Positions 15,481 to 23,577 of a stretch of 64,000 bases of DNA are shown piece after piece; the first letter of the stretch is position 1, and each line of letters begins with the position of its first letter. A model generated the notes under the pieces. It ran no database searches. It was not told the origin of the DNA and was given only the letters and a program-made list of their open reading frames with translations. The position numbers and the translations under genes were made by a program. Where the stretch lies: assembly GCA_964601275.1 (NCBI GenBank), contig CAZRMV010000004.1:124001-188000 (forward strand), in the 5' to 3' direction. This stretch comes from JAOZPE01 sp964601275 (GTDB lineage: Bacteria > Krumholzibacteriota > Krumholzibacteriia > JAJRXK01).

Positions 15481-17334
15481 ATGGACAAACGCACCGCTCT
15501 CGCCTTCTTCCTCATGTTCGTGGTCCTGCTCATCTGGCAGGCGATGTTTGCGCCGACCCCGGAGAAGGTCGCCGGTCCGGGGGCGGGAGCGCCGGATTCG
15601 ATCGCAACCGTGGCCGGCTCCCCGGGCGAATCCATGTCGCGCTCGGACGGAACGATGCCGTCGTCGGGATCGCCGGGAGACGCCACCGAGGGAGAAGCGG
15701 GAAGAGGCGTCGCGCCCTCGCCGGCGGGAGAGGCGGGCCTGGAGTTCGGATCGGTGGCCGAGGATCCCTCGGGCCCGGTCCTGGTGATCGAGACCGAGCT
15801 CTACACCGCCCAGATCGATCTCGTCGGCGCCGACCTGCGATCGTGGGTGCTGAAGAGATACCAGACCATCGAAGGAGATCCCGTCGAGCTCATTCCTTCC
15901 CGAACCCTCGACCCGAGCGGCCAGAGGGCCCACGCCCTGCGCATCCGTCGAGGAGGCAGGAGTGTCAGCCTGTCGCGCGTGCGTTTCGAGGTTTCCGGGG
16001 ACGGCCTCGAGGCGACCGGTGACGAGAAGAAACCGTGGCGCCTGGTCCTGGGCGAACAAAGGCCGGTGGCAAAGGTCGTCTTGAGCGCCACATCGGAGGA
16101 CGGGATTCCGCTCCGTCTGGAACTGACCGTCGACAACGCCGAGTATTCCTTCGATGTCCACCTGTCCTACGAACTTCCCCGCACCGAACTGGCCGACCTC
16201 GAGATCGGGTGGCCGGCCGGGATCTCCAACACCGAACCTGACAGCGTCAAGGAGTACCGGGAATTCCGGGCCGCGGCGCGGGTGGGCGACGACACCCACA
16301 AGGTGAAGTTCGGTGCCCTGAAGAAGGGCGACGGCGCCAAGGGACGGAAGAGCTACCAGGGAACCATCGCCTGGGCCGGGGTGATGGGTCAGTACTTCAC
16401 CTCGTTCGTGCATCCGGCGCATCGTCCGCCCGGGATGGTGAAGTTCAACGGCGACGGAAAACGGGGACTGCAGACCTTCTCCGTGGTGTTGCCGACCGCC
16501 ACCGAGAAGGGGCCGGGTCTGGACTACACCGTGTACATGGGTCCCCTCGACTACAATCGCCTGCAGGAGATCGACCCCGCGCTCACCGAGCTGATCTCGC
16601 TGGGGCCCACCATCTTCCGGCCGGTCTCGCGGTTCATGTTGTGGGCGCTCTTCCTCGTCCACCGGTACATACCCAACTATGGACTCGTCATCATCCTCAT
16701 CTCGGTGGTGACGAAATTCCTCTTCTATCCGCTGACCAAGAGCAGCACGCGATCGATGCGCGAAATGCAATTGGTCCAGCCCGAGTTGAATCGGATCAAG
16801 GAGAAGTACAAGGACGACCAGGCCCGCCAGAGCCAGGAGATGATGAAGCTCTACAAGGAGCACGGAATCAATCCGATGGCGGGATGCCTGCCGCTGTTGG
16901 TCCAGATGCCCGTGTTCTGGGCTCTCTTCACCGTGCTGCGCAGTACCATCGAATTGCGACAGGCGCCGTTCGCGTGGTGGATCCAGGATCTCTCCCGGCC
17001 AGACGTGCTCTTCCAGTTGCCGATCCGTCTGCCGGTGTTGGGCAACCACTTTTCCCTCCTGCCGATCCTGATGTCGGTGGGAATGTGGTTGCAAACCAAG
17101 ATCGGAACTCCTTCGGCGACGAAGAACGCCGAAGGCGCGATGGCGTCGCAGCAGCGCATGATGTCGACGGCGATGCCGCTGTTCATGTTGTTCATCTTCT
17201 ACAACACGCCGTCCGGCCTGGTGTTGTATTGGTTGGTGAACACCATCCTCACCATCGTGCAGACCTGGGAGATCCATCGCAACGCCCCCGCCACGCTGGC
17301 GGAGAAGAAGGCCATGGCGGAAGCGAAATCCTGA
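15481..17334 (+). CDS. yidC: Membrane protein insertase YidC
   Basis: Inner-membrane insertase/chaperone acting alone or with SecYEG, 617 aa, the long Gram-negative form. TM1 is at residues 5-23 (ALAFFLMFVVLLIWQAMFA), then a large periplasmic domain (about 60-370). The five-helix core begins near SRFMLWALFLVHRYIPNYG. The conserved cytoplasmic hairpin follows (LTKSSTRSMREMQ, then INPMAGCLPLLVQMPVFWALF). The periplasmic linker after TM1 is Gly/Ser/Glu-rich and low in complexity. GAGGAG lies just before the ATG. Confidence 0.97.
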   Translation: MDKRTALAFFLMFVVLLIWQAMFAPTPEKVAGPGAGAPDSIATVAGSPGESMSRSDGTMPSSGSPGDATEGEAGRGVAPSPAGEAGLEFGSVAEDPSGPVLVIETELYTAQIDLVGADLRSWVLKRYQTIEGDPVELIPSRTLDPSGQRAHALRIRRGGRSVSLSRVRFEVSGDGLEATGDEKKPWRLVLGEQRPVAKVVLSATSEDGIPLRLELTVDNAEYSFDVHLSYELPRTELADLEIGWPAGISNTEPDSVKEYREFRAAARVGDDTHKVKFGALKKGDGAKGRKSYQGTIAWAGVMGQYFTSFVHPAHRPPGMVKFNGDGKRGLQTFSVVLPTATEKGPGLDYTVYMGPLDYNRLQEIDPALTELISLGPTIFRPVSRFMLWALFLVHRYIPNYGLVIILISVVTKFLFYPLTKSSTRSMREMQLVQPELNRIKEKYKDDQARQSQEMMKLYKEHGINPMAGCLPLLVQMPVFWALFTVLRSTIELRQAPFAWWIQDLSRPDVLFQLPIRLPVLGNHFSLLPILMSVGMWLQTKIGTPSATKNAEGAMASQQRMMSTAMPLFMLFIFYNTPSGLVLYWLVNTILTIVQTWEIHRNAPATLAEKKAMAEAKS

Positions 17335-17344
17335 GGAGGGACGT

Positions 17345-18223
17345 GTGAAACGCGAAATCTGGGAAGTGGTGGCGCCGACGGTGAGCGAAGCCAAGCGGCG
17401 CGCGGCGGAACTTGCGGGCGAGGGATCCGACATCCTCTACTCCGTCCTGGACGAAGGCACCGGCGGGCAGGGGTTCACCAGCGTGCGCCGTCCGGCGCGG
17501 GTGCGCGCGGAACGGCGGGACGAGGGGTTCGGACGGGTGGCGCGGCAATGGCCGGACGCCATCCCGGCGACGCCCCCACCCCCGGCGCAGGGCCCGGTGG
17601 TGCGCAGGACCTTGGGGGTCGGACGGGGAAGCAGTCGCCCGATGCCGAAACCGGAACTGGTGCTGACCGAGACGCCCCCACCGCCCAAGGTCACCGAGCT
17701 GGGCATCGAACCCTCCCACGCGCGACCGCGGGAAAGCTACACCCCGACCGAGGAACACAACCGGGCGGTGCGCGAGATCGTGGAGAAACTCTTCGCCGCC
17801 ATGGAGACCCCTTGTGAGGTGCGCTACGAACACGCCGAGTACCAGCGGATCTACATCACCGTGGGAGAGGAAGAGGCCGGAACGATGATCGGCCGACGGG
17901 GTGCCGGGGTGGATGCCATCGAACACCTCCTGGGACGCATGGTTTCCCAGCGCTGCGGCAGCCACATCCCCGTCCAGATCGATGTGAACGAATACCGCCG
18001 GCGGGAACAGGAACGGTTGGAAGAGGATGCGCGCGAAGCGGCCGAGGAGGCCCGGCGGACCGGCGACGAGATCCACTTCGAACCGATGAGTCCGCGCGAA
18101 CGAAGGGTGGTCCACCTGGCGGTGCAGGGGATCCCCGGGATCAAGACCTTCACCGTGGGAGAGGGACGCCGTCGGCACGTGGTGCTCGTCTACGAAGAAG
18201 AAAGCCCAGAAAACAACTCATAA
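17345..18223 (+). CDS. jag: RNA-binding protein Jag/KhpB (KH-R3H)
   Basis: 292-aa RNA-binding protein of the Jag family, found with YidC in most bacteria and implicated in envelope growth control. Domains in order are an N-terminal Jag domain (about 1-55), a Pro-rich linker (about 75-130), a KH domain with TMIGRRGAGVDAIEHLLGRMV, and a C-terminal R3H domain with MSPRERRVVHLAVQ and a late EGRRRHVV. The GTG start has GAGGAGGG upstream. It is 10 bp after yidC, probably in the same operon. Confidence 0.93.
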   Translation: MKREIWEVVAPTVSEAKRRAAELAGEGSDILYSVLDEGTGGQGFTSVRRPARVRAERRDEGFGRVARQWPDAIPATPPPPAQGPVVRRTLGVGRGSSRPMPKPELVLTETPPPPKVTELGIEPSHARPRESYTPTEEHNRAVREIVEKLFAAMETPCEVRYEHAEYQRIYITVGEEEAGTMIGRRGAGVDAIEHLLGRMVSQRCGSHIPVQIDVNEYRRREQERLEEDAREAAEEARRTGDEIHFEPMSPRERRVVHLAVQGIPGIKTFTVGEGRRRHVVLVYEEESPENNS

Positions 18224-18277
18224 CCATATAAACCAAAGAACGTTGCACGACTTTCACCGCCTCTTTGAGGGCCCCGC

Positions 18278-18922
18278 GTGGACTCCGGCACTCTCGCATC
18301 CCGCCTGACCGCCCTTCTGGCCCCCGGAACGGATCCCGGTCGGTTGCTCCAGTACCGGGAGGATCTCCTGCGCTTCAATCGGGGCCACAACCTGGTGAGC
18401 CGGGCGGGTGGCCCGCGGCTGGTGGACGATCTGATCGTGGAATGCGTGGCGGCGGCGTCCCATCCGCACTTCGCCACCGCAGGGAGGATCCTCGACCTGG
18501 GAAGCGGGGCGGGATTCCCCGGCATTCCCCTGGCGCTGGTCCGCCCCGGGATCCGCCTGCTGCTCCTGGAACGGCGGGCGACCGCCTGCACCTTCCTGCG
18601 CCGGGAACGGGTGGCTCTCGGCCTGGCCGACCGCGTGGAGATCGAGGAGGCCGACAGCGGCGAGGCGTTCCACCGGAAGGAGGGGTTGCGGACGGCGTTT
18701 TCCCTGGGGGTGATGAAGGCGGTCGCTCCGCCCCCCCGGGCGCTCGCGCTCCTCCATCCCTTCCTGGAACCGGGCGGCCGGGCGATCCTGTTCCACACTC
18801 CATCCTACCGTCCGGAGCCGCAGATTCCCGCGGATCGGTGGGACTGGGAGGGCGCGTGGTCCCTTCCCTCCGCGGCGCAGCTTCCCCGCCCCGCCGCGCT
18901 CCAGGTCTTCCTCCGTCTCTGA
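18278..18922 (+). CDS. rsmG: 16S rRNA (guanine-N7)-methyltransferase RsmG
   Basis: Methylates N7 of G527 in 16S rRNA; 214 aa, the usual size. Motif I reads ILDLGSGAGFPGIPLALV, the RsmG hallmark, preceded by RFNRGHNLVSR. GTG start with GAGGG six bases upstream. mnmG/mnmE, often adjacent in other genomes, are not present here. The parS sites lie directly downstream. Confidence 0.9.
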   Translation: MDSGTLASRLTALLAPGTDPGRLLQYREDLLRFNRGHNLVSRAGGPRLVDDLIVECVAAASHPHFATAGRILDLGSGAGFPGIPLALVRPGIRLLLLERRATACTFLRRERVALGLADRVEIEEADSGEAFHRKEGLRTAFSLGVMKAVAPPPRALALLHPFLEPGGRAILFHTPSYRPEPQIPADRWDWEGAWSLPSAAQLPRPAALQVFLRL

Positions 18923-18941
18923 GCACGACCCGCCGGTTGGA

Positions 18942-18957
18942 TGTTCCACGTGGAACA
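18942..18957. promoter_or_regulatory. parS: parS centromere site 1
   Basis: TGTTCCACGTGGAACA, a perfect 16-bp palindrome matching the bacterial parS consensus (TGTTNCACGTGNAACA). ParB binds such sites and spreads to form the segregation complex. Lies between rsmG and parA. Confidence 0.93.
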
Positions 18958-18990
18958 TCGCGCATCGCCGGCCCCCGGTCCTCGGGAGGA

Positions 18991-19006
18991 TGTTTCACGT
19001 GAAACC
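18991..19006. promoter_or_regulatory. parS: parS centromere site 2
   Basis: TGTTTCACGTGAAACC, 15 of 16 bases of the canonical parS, 49 bp after the first site and about 190 bp before the parA start. Last base is C instead of A. Confidence 0.92.
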
Positions 19007-19193
19007 GGTTCGGAACCATCTGCCCGGCGTCGGGGACGGGGCACCGGGTCCCCCGGAGGGCCCCCAGGAGACGGGAAATCACCGGGTTGGGGATTCACCC
19101 CTTGCGCAACCCTCCGCTTTGCGACAAAGTGCCGAGCAACCGGGAACTCCCGGATCACCGGCTTCTTGCCTTCCCGAGGAGAATGGGTGGACC

Positions 19194-19970
19194 ATGGGAC
19201 GTGTCATTGCCGTTTCCAACCAGAAGGGCGGAGTGGGGAAGACCACGACCGTCGTCAACCTGGGGGCGAGCCTGGCCGCGGCGGAACGGAAGGTTCTGCT
19301 GCTCGATTTCGATCCCCAGGGGAATGCGAGCAGTGGAGTCGGGGCGCGGCCCTCCCCGGAGCAGTTGACCTCCTATGAACTCCTGGCCGGAACGGGATCG
19401 CCGGAGGAGATCATCAAGACAACAGAACTTCCTTTCTTGCATCTACTTCCAGCAGATCAACGATTGACCGGGGCCGAGGTCGAACTGGCGGAGGCGGACG
19501 AGCGGGAGCACTACCTGCGCGAAGCGATCGCCCCCCTGCGCCCCCGCTACGACTACATCCTGCTGGACACCCCCCCGAGCCTGGGAATGCTCACCCTGAA
19601 TGCCCTGACCGCCGCCGATTCGGTGTTGATTCCCATCCAGTGCGAATACTACGCCCTCGAAGGCTTGAGTCAGCTCCTGAGCACGATCCGCCTGGTGCAG
19701 CAGAAGCTGAATCCTTCCCTGCGGATCGAAGGGGTCCTGTTGACCATGTTCGACCGGCGTCTCCGCCTGAGCAACCAGGTGGCCAAAGAAGCCAAGGAGT
19801 ACTTCGGGGACACGGTCTACGAAACGGTGATTCCCCGGAACGTCACCCTGGGGGAGAGCCCCTCCTTCGGGGCCCCCGTGCTCCTCCACGACATCCAGAG
19901 CACCGGAGCCCAGAGCTACCTGCAATTGGCCAAGGAGGTCATCCATCATGGCGAAACGCGCGTTGGGTAA
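19194..19970 (+). CDS. parA: Chromosome-partitioning ATPase ParA (Soj)
   Basis: Deviant Walker ATPase that drives origin segregation with ParB, 258 aa from the chosen ATG. Deviant Walker A QKGGVGKTTT is at residues 10-19 with the signature Lys11. Also seen are LDFDPQGNAS and LLDTPPSLGMLT. The frame is open 68 codons upstream, through the second parS site, but conservation begins at MGRVIAVSNQKGG. A GAGGAGA lies 11 bases before the ATG. It overlaps parB by 23 bp. Confidence 0.95.
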   Translation: MGRVIAVSNQKGGVGKTTTVVNLGASLAAAERKVLLLDFDPQGNASSGVGARPSPEQLTSYELLAGTGSPEEIIKTTELPFLHLLPADQRLTGAEVELAEADEREHYLREAIAPLRPRYDYILLDTPPSLGMLTLNALTAADSVLIPIQCEYYALEGLSQLLSTIRLVQQKLNPSLRIEGVLLTMFDRRLRLSNQVAKEAKEYFGDTVYETVIPRNVTLGESPSFGAPVLLHDIQSTGAQSYLQLAKEVIHHGETRVG

Positions 19971-20859
19971 AGGACTTTCCGCCCTGATCGGCGATTCGGT
20001 GGCCCCGCTGGCCGCCGGGCGCCTCAAGCCGGTCGCGGCCATGCTGGGCGACCGCGAGGTGCTCATGGTCCCGCTGGAGGGCCTGGCACCCAATCCCCGC
20101 CAACCCCGGCACCGGATGGAGGAGGGGGCCCTGGAGGAGTTGAGCGCGTCGATCCGCCGCCATGGTGTTCTCCAGCCGGTTCTGGTGCGGCGGCAGGGGG
20201 ACGGCTACGAACTGGTCGCCGGAGAGCGCCGCATGCGGGCGGCGGCCCGGGCGGGCCTGCGGGAGATCCCCGCCCTGGTCTGCACCGTGGATGAGACCGA
20301 ATCGATGAAGATCGCGCTTCTCGAGAACATCCAGCGGGAGAACCTGAGCGCCCTGGAGGAGGCCGAGGCCTACCGCTCGATCATGGAGGCCCTGGGCGCC
20401 ACCCACCAGGAGCTGGCCGAGATCCTGGGCAAGAGCCGCAGTGCCGTGACCAACACCTTGCGCCTGCTCCAGTTGGAGGAGCCGGTCCGCGAACTCCTGG
20501 AGCAGGGCGGCTTGACCATGGGACACGCCCGGGCCCTGTTGGCGGTGGAGGACCCCGCGGCCCGGGTGCGCCTGGCCCGGCACGCGGCCCGCAAGGGACT
20601 CACCGTCCGCGCTTTGGAACACGAGGCGCGCCGCCTGGTCCAGGTGGGGGGCGCGCATCGCGGCCGGAAGAAGTCCCCGCGCCCCGCCGGTCGCGAGGCG
20701 GCGGCCCTGGCCGCCCTGGAGGAGCGGTTGCGCCATCACCTGGGAGCGGTGGCGCGGATCCACCGGCGCGGCGGAAGGGGCCGGATCGAGATCCCCTTCT
20801 ATTCGGACGCCGAGCTCGAGGGGTTGCTGGAGCGGATGGGGGTCGACCCCCAGCTCTGA
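19948..20859 (+). CDS. parB: Chromosome-partitioning protein ParB (Spo0J)
   Basis: parS-binding CTP switch protein, 303 aa. N-terminal AKRALGKGLSALIG is the ParA-interacting segment. The CTP-binding/ParB-Srx domain has NPRQPRHRM, the GERRMRAA box and LLENIQRENLSALEEAEAY. A helix-turn-helix (THQELAEILGKSRSAVTNTLRLLQL) binds parS, and the C-terminal dimer domain ends FYSDAELEGLLERM. It is directly downstream of the two parS sites and parA. Confidence 0.96.
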   Translation: MAKRALGKGLSALIGDSVAPLAAGRLKPVAAMLGDREVLMVPLEGLAPNPRQPRHRMEEGALEELSASIRRHGVLQPVLVRRQGDGYELVAGERRMRAAARAGLREIPALVCTVDETESMKIALLENIQRENLSALEEAEAYRSIMEALGATHQELAEILGKSRSAVTNTLRLLQLEEPVRELLEQGGLTMGHARALLAVEDPAARVRLARHAARKGLTVRALEHEARRLVQVGGAHRGRKKSPRPAGREAAALAALEERLRHHLGAVARIHRRGGRGRIEIPFYSDAELEGLLERMGVDPQL

Positions 20860-21239
20860 GTCGCGGGGCGCCCGGGCCGCCGGGACCGGGCGGAGATCGC
20901 GTGGGGCAGAGGCTGCGGGAATGGGGACAAGGGGTCACGCCCTTCGAAGGGGTCCGGAACATGTGAGGCGGGGAAAACCCAAAACCCATATAACCCATTG
21001 TCATACATGAAGATCATGGACCACCAGGCCGCTCGGGCCCCGAGTTGTCCCCAGATTCTCCCCAGGGCTGGGGATGGCCGGCCGGAGCCGTCCCGGAGCC
21101 TCGGCCGGGGTCGAGGATCTCCGGCCGGGACGGCAGGGGACGGATCCCGCCGGTGGGCTTGACGGCGGCGCCGGAGGAGACGAAACTGGGCGCCAGCCGC
21201 CCGGGAACCCGTCGATTGCCACGAAAGCCGCGATCCACC
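20860..21239. other. parB-M23 peptidase intergenic region
   Basis: A 380-bp gap with no credible gene. A hairpin CGCCCGG (20869-20875) / CCGGGCG (20886-20892) just after parB could end the parAB transcript, though no T-run follows. An AT-rich island at 20975-21000 contains TATAAC, a possible -10 without a clear -35. TTGTCCCCA at 21043-21051 resembles a DnaA box, and nearby strings such as CTCCCCAGG are similar but weaker. Confidence 0.4.
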
Positions 21240-22028
21240 GTGAATCGATCCTGGAACATCATCATCGTTCCCACCGATCACGCCGGAACCCGGCAGTACA
21301 CGGTGTCCCGCACGCTGTTGCTGTCCACCCTGGTGCTCGTCGGGATCTTCCTCGTGGCGCTCACCTTCTTTCTGGTCGACTATTCCCGTGCCCTGCGCCG
21401 CGGCCGGGAGGCCTCCCGGCTGGAAGCGGAGAACGCCACGTTGCGGGCGCAGGTGGCCACCATCGACCGCCTGAATCAGCAAGTCGAGGACTTGACCGCC
21501 CTCAAGGCCCAGGTCCTGGCCATGCTGGGCGTCGAGAGAGACGGGGTCGATCTGGCGGGACCCGCCGATTCGACCCGCCGGGAGACGGTGGCTCCGATCG
21601 AATTGGCCGGGGTCGACCACCTGAAGGCGGCGGAGTCGATCCGGAGCTATGCTCCGACACTGTGGCCGGTGGAGGGTTACGTGTCCAAGGAGTTCTACCG
21701 GAAGGAAGGGGGCGAGAAGGCCCATCCGGGGCTGGACCTGGTGGCTCCCGACGGGGCCCCGGTCCGGGCGGCCGGACGCGGGCAGGTGGTCGAGGCCAGT
21801 TATGACGAATGGTTGGGCAACTATGTCGTCATCGACCACGGCTTCGGCTATAGTACGCTCTATGGCCATGCCCAGCGATTGCTCGTCCATGCCGGGCAGT
21901 CGGTGGAGCGGGGCCAGGTGATCGCCCTTCTGGGAAACACGGGCCGCAGCAGCGCGCCGCATCTGCATTTCGAGGTGCGCATCGACGGAGAGCCCGTCGA
22001 TCCGCGGCAGTACCTGCAACCCAAGTGA
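21240..22028 (+). CDS. M23 (LytM-type) peptidase, membrane-anchored
   Basis: Predicted peptidoglycan endopeptidase, 262 aa. An N-terminal membrane helix is at about residues 20-43 (LLLSTLVLVGIFLVALTFFL), then a coiled coil (REASRLEAENATLRAQVATI) of about 60 residues. The C-terminal LytM domain has zinc ligands in HPGLDLVAPDG and the HLHFEV motif, with YVVIDHGFGYSTLYGHA between. The GTG at 21240 begins the conserved product VNRSWNIIIVPTDHAG, typical of bactofilin-linked M23 proteins. It is followed after 36 bp by a bactofilin, suggesting a cell-shape module. Confidence 0.88.
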   Translation: MNRSWNIIIVPTDHAGTRQYTVSRTLLLSTLVLVGIFLVALTFFLVDYSRALRRGREASRLEAENATLRAQVATIDRLNQQVEDLTALKAQVLAMLGVERDGVDLAGPADSTRRETVAPIELAGVDHLKAAESIRSYAPTLWPVEGYVSKEFYRKEGGEKAHPGLDLVAPDGAPVRAAGRGQVVEASYDEWLGNYVVIDHGFGYSTLYGHAQRLLVHAGQSVERGQVIALLGNTGRSSAPHLHFEVRIDGEPVDPRQYLQPK

Positions 22029-22064
22029 CGAGGCGCGCGAGCGCGCGAACGAGGAGAGGTCAAC

Positions 22065-22514
22065 ATGTTCGGCAAGGAAAACGAAACCGCGGGGCCCATC
22101 AAGAGCGGGGCGGATCCCCGGGCGACCTCCATCCTGGCCCAGGGCTGCCGCTTCAAGGGCGAGGTCGAGGTCCAGGGCACCTTCCGCATCGAGGGGGAAT
22201 TCGAGGGAACCATCCGCCACCCGGACACCCTCGTGGTGGGCAAGACCGGGGTGGTGAAGGGGGAGATCTTCGCCAACAACGCGGTGGTGGGCGGCAAGGT
22301 GCTGGGCAACATCACCGCCGATGACAAGATCGAACTGCAGTCGGGCAGCACGCTGGAGGGAGACATCAAGACCAGTCGCCTGGTGATCGACGAGGGCGTG
22401 GTCTTCGAGGGCTCCTGCTCGATGGGAAAGAAGCCCGCCGCGGCGCCGCGTCCCACCGTCTCCGTCCCCCCGGCCGGCGAGACGGAGAAGAAACAGAAGA
22501 TGGCCAGTTCCTGA
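22065..22514 (+). CDS. Bactofilin
   Basis: 149-aa bactofilin, a beta-helical polymer-forming scaffold that recruits cell-wall enzymes. The repeated core is visible as GTFRIEGEFEGTI, VVGKTGVVKGEIFANNAVVGG and LQSGSTLEGDIKTSRLVIDEG. A Pro/Lys-rich tail (from about residue 120) and the N-terminal MFGKE segment are usual. AGGAGAGG lies five bases before the ATG. It pairs with the upstream M23 peptidase and is followed by a strong terminator. Confidence 0.93.
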   Translation: MFGKENETAGPIKSGADPRATSILAQGCRFKGEVEVQGTFRIEGEFEGTIRHPDTLVVGKTGVVKGEIFANNAVVGGKVLGNITADDKIELQSGSTLEGDIKTSRLVIDEGVVFEGSCSMGKKPAAAPRPTVSVPPAGETEKKQKMASS

Positions 22515-22540
22515 GTCGATCGGCCATCGCCGCCTCGACC

Positions 22541-22575
22541 CGCGGGGGATCACGGAGTCTTCGTGATCCCCCGCG
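22541..22575 (+). terminator. Terminator after the bactofilin gene
   Basis: CGCGGGGGATCACG at 22541-22554 and CGTGATCCCCCGCG at 22562-22575 form a perfect 14-bp stem with a 7-base loop. It lies 26 bp past the stop. No U-run follows, as is common in GC-rich genomes. Confidence 0.75.
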
Positions 22576-22627
22576 CCGTCCTGGGGCCCCCTCCGCCGGC
22601 TTGCCGGACAGATTCTTACCGGAAAGA

Positions 22628-22657
22628 TTGCTTCCACCGGTGAAGACCGGGTATAAT
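22628..22657 (+). promoter_or_regulatory. Housekeeping-type promoter for the gene at 22759
   Basis: TTGCTT at 22628-22633, an 18-bp spacer and a perfect TATAAT at 22652-22657. The predicted transcript start is about 95 bp before the coding start. Confidence 0.6.
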
Positions 22658-22758
22658 GGATCGGCAACTCCGAGATCCCGGTATTCCTGAACCCGCGCTC
22701 GTCGACGCCGGGGCATACGGTCCTGGCAGGGGCGGGCCATGAGGAGGAAAGGCATCCA

Positions 22759-23454
22759 ATGTTCTTGCTCAAGAGAATCTTCATGGGCGCTGTCGCCCTC
22801 GCGCTGCTCGTGCCGGCCGCGGCGCACGCGGTCAGCATCAACGAGATCCGTATCGACAACCCGGGTGCGGATACCGACGAGTACTTCGAGCTCGCCGGGA
22901 TGCCCGGGATGGCCCTCGACGGGTACACCTACATCGTGATCGGGGATGGCGCGGGTGGCTCGGGAGTCATCGAGAGCGTGACCGATCTCACCGGCCAGAT
23001 GATCCAGGCCGATGGACTCCTCGCCGTGCACAAGGCCGGAACCACGGGAGTCTGCAGTGGCTACGACGTGGACCTCACCCTGAGCTTCGAGAACAGCGAC
23101 AACGTGACCCACATGCTCGTCACCGGCTTCACCGGCGCCAACGGGGACGACCTCGACATCGATGACGACGGCATCCTGGACACGACCCCATGGTCCGCGG
23201 TGGTCGACTGTGTCGCCCTCATCGAGACCGTCGGCACCGGCGACCTGGTGTACTGCGACACCCACGTGGGACCGGACGGATCCTTCGTGCCGGGCCACGT
23301 GTTCAAGTGCGGCAACCAGTGGTTCATCGGGCTGTTCAGCGGAGCGAACGGGCTGTGTGTCGACTCCTACGACACCCCCGGCACGGACAACGGATCCTCT
23401 TGCGCGGTTCCTTCCGAGCAGACCAGCTGGGGTGCGATGAAGTCCCGTTTCTAG
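22759..23454 (+). CDS. Secreted lamin-tail-like protein with WGA-K-F C-terminal tail
   Basis: 231-aa exported protein of unknown function. The signal peptide is residues 1-24 (AVALALLVPAAAHA). The mature start VSINEIRIDNPGADTDEYFEL, truncated here to INEIRIDNPG and DEYFELAG, looks like a lamin-tail domain, often found on secreted nucleases and surface proteins. No catalytic residues are recognised. It has paired Cys residues and a Ca-binding-like acidic stretch DDLDIDDDGILD. The last residues, CAVPSEQTSWGAMKSRF, match the tail of the protein at 36430. It has its own promoter, a GAGGAGGAAAGG ribosome site and a terminator, so it is a single-gene unit. Confidence 0.7.
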   Translation: MFLLKRIFMGAVALALLVPAAAHAVSINEIRIDNPGADTDEYFELAGMPGMALDGYTYIVIGDGAGGSGVIESVTDLTGQMIQADGLLAVHKAGTTGVCSGYDVDLTLSFENSDNVTHMLVTGFTGANGDDLDIDDDGILDTTPWSAVVDCVALIETVGTGDLVYCDTHVGPDGSFVPGHVFKCGNQWFIGLFSGANGLCVDSYDTPGTDNGSSCAVPSEQTSWGAMKSRF

Positions 23455-23487
23455 GACGGTTCCGTTCCCGGCGCTCAGCAGAGCACC

Positions 23488-23517
23488 AGCGTCCCGCACC
23501 GGAAGGTGCGGGACGCT
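23488..23517. terminator. Bidirectional terminator hairpin
   Basis: AGCGTCCCGCACC at 23488-23500 and GGTGCGGGACGCT at 23505-23517 form a perfect 13-bp stem with a GGAA tetraloop, followed by TTT. It lies between convergent genes (22759 forward, 23578 reverse) and could serve both. Confidence 0.8.
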
Positions 23518-23577
23518 TTGCGTGGAGGGGCCCGGACCTTCCCACCGCGAGCGGTCGAAGGGCCGGACGGGGTGGGG

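Noticed and set aside
15277..17433. 718-aa minus-strand frame opposite yidC
   Set aside because: yidC is clear on the other strand; the translation is His/Arg-rich antisense sequence with no domain.
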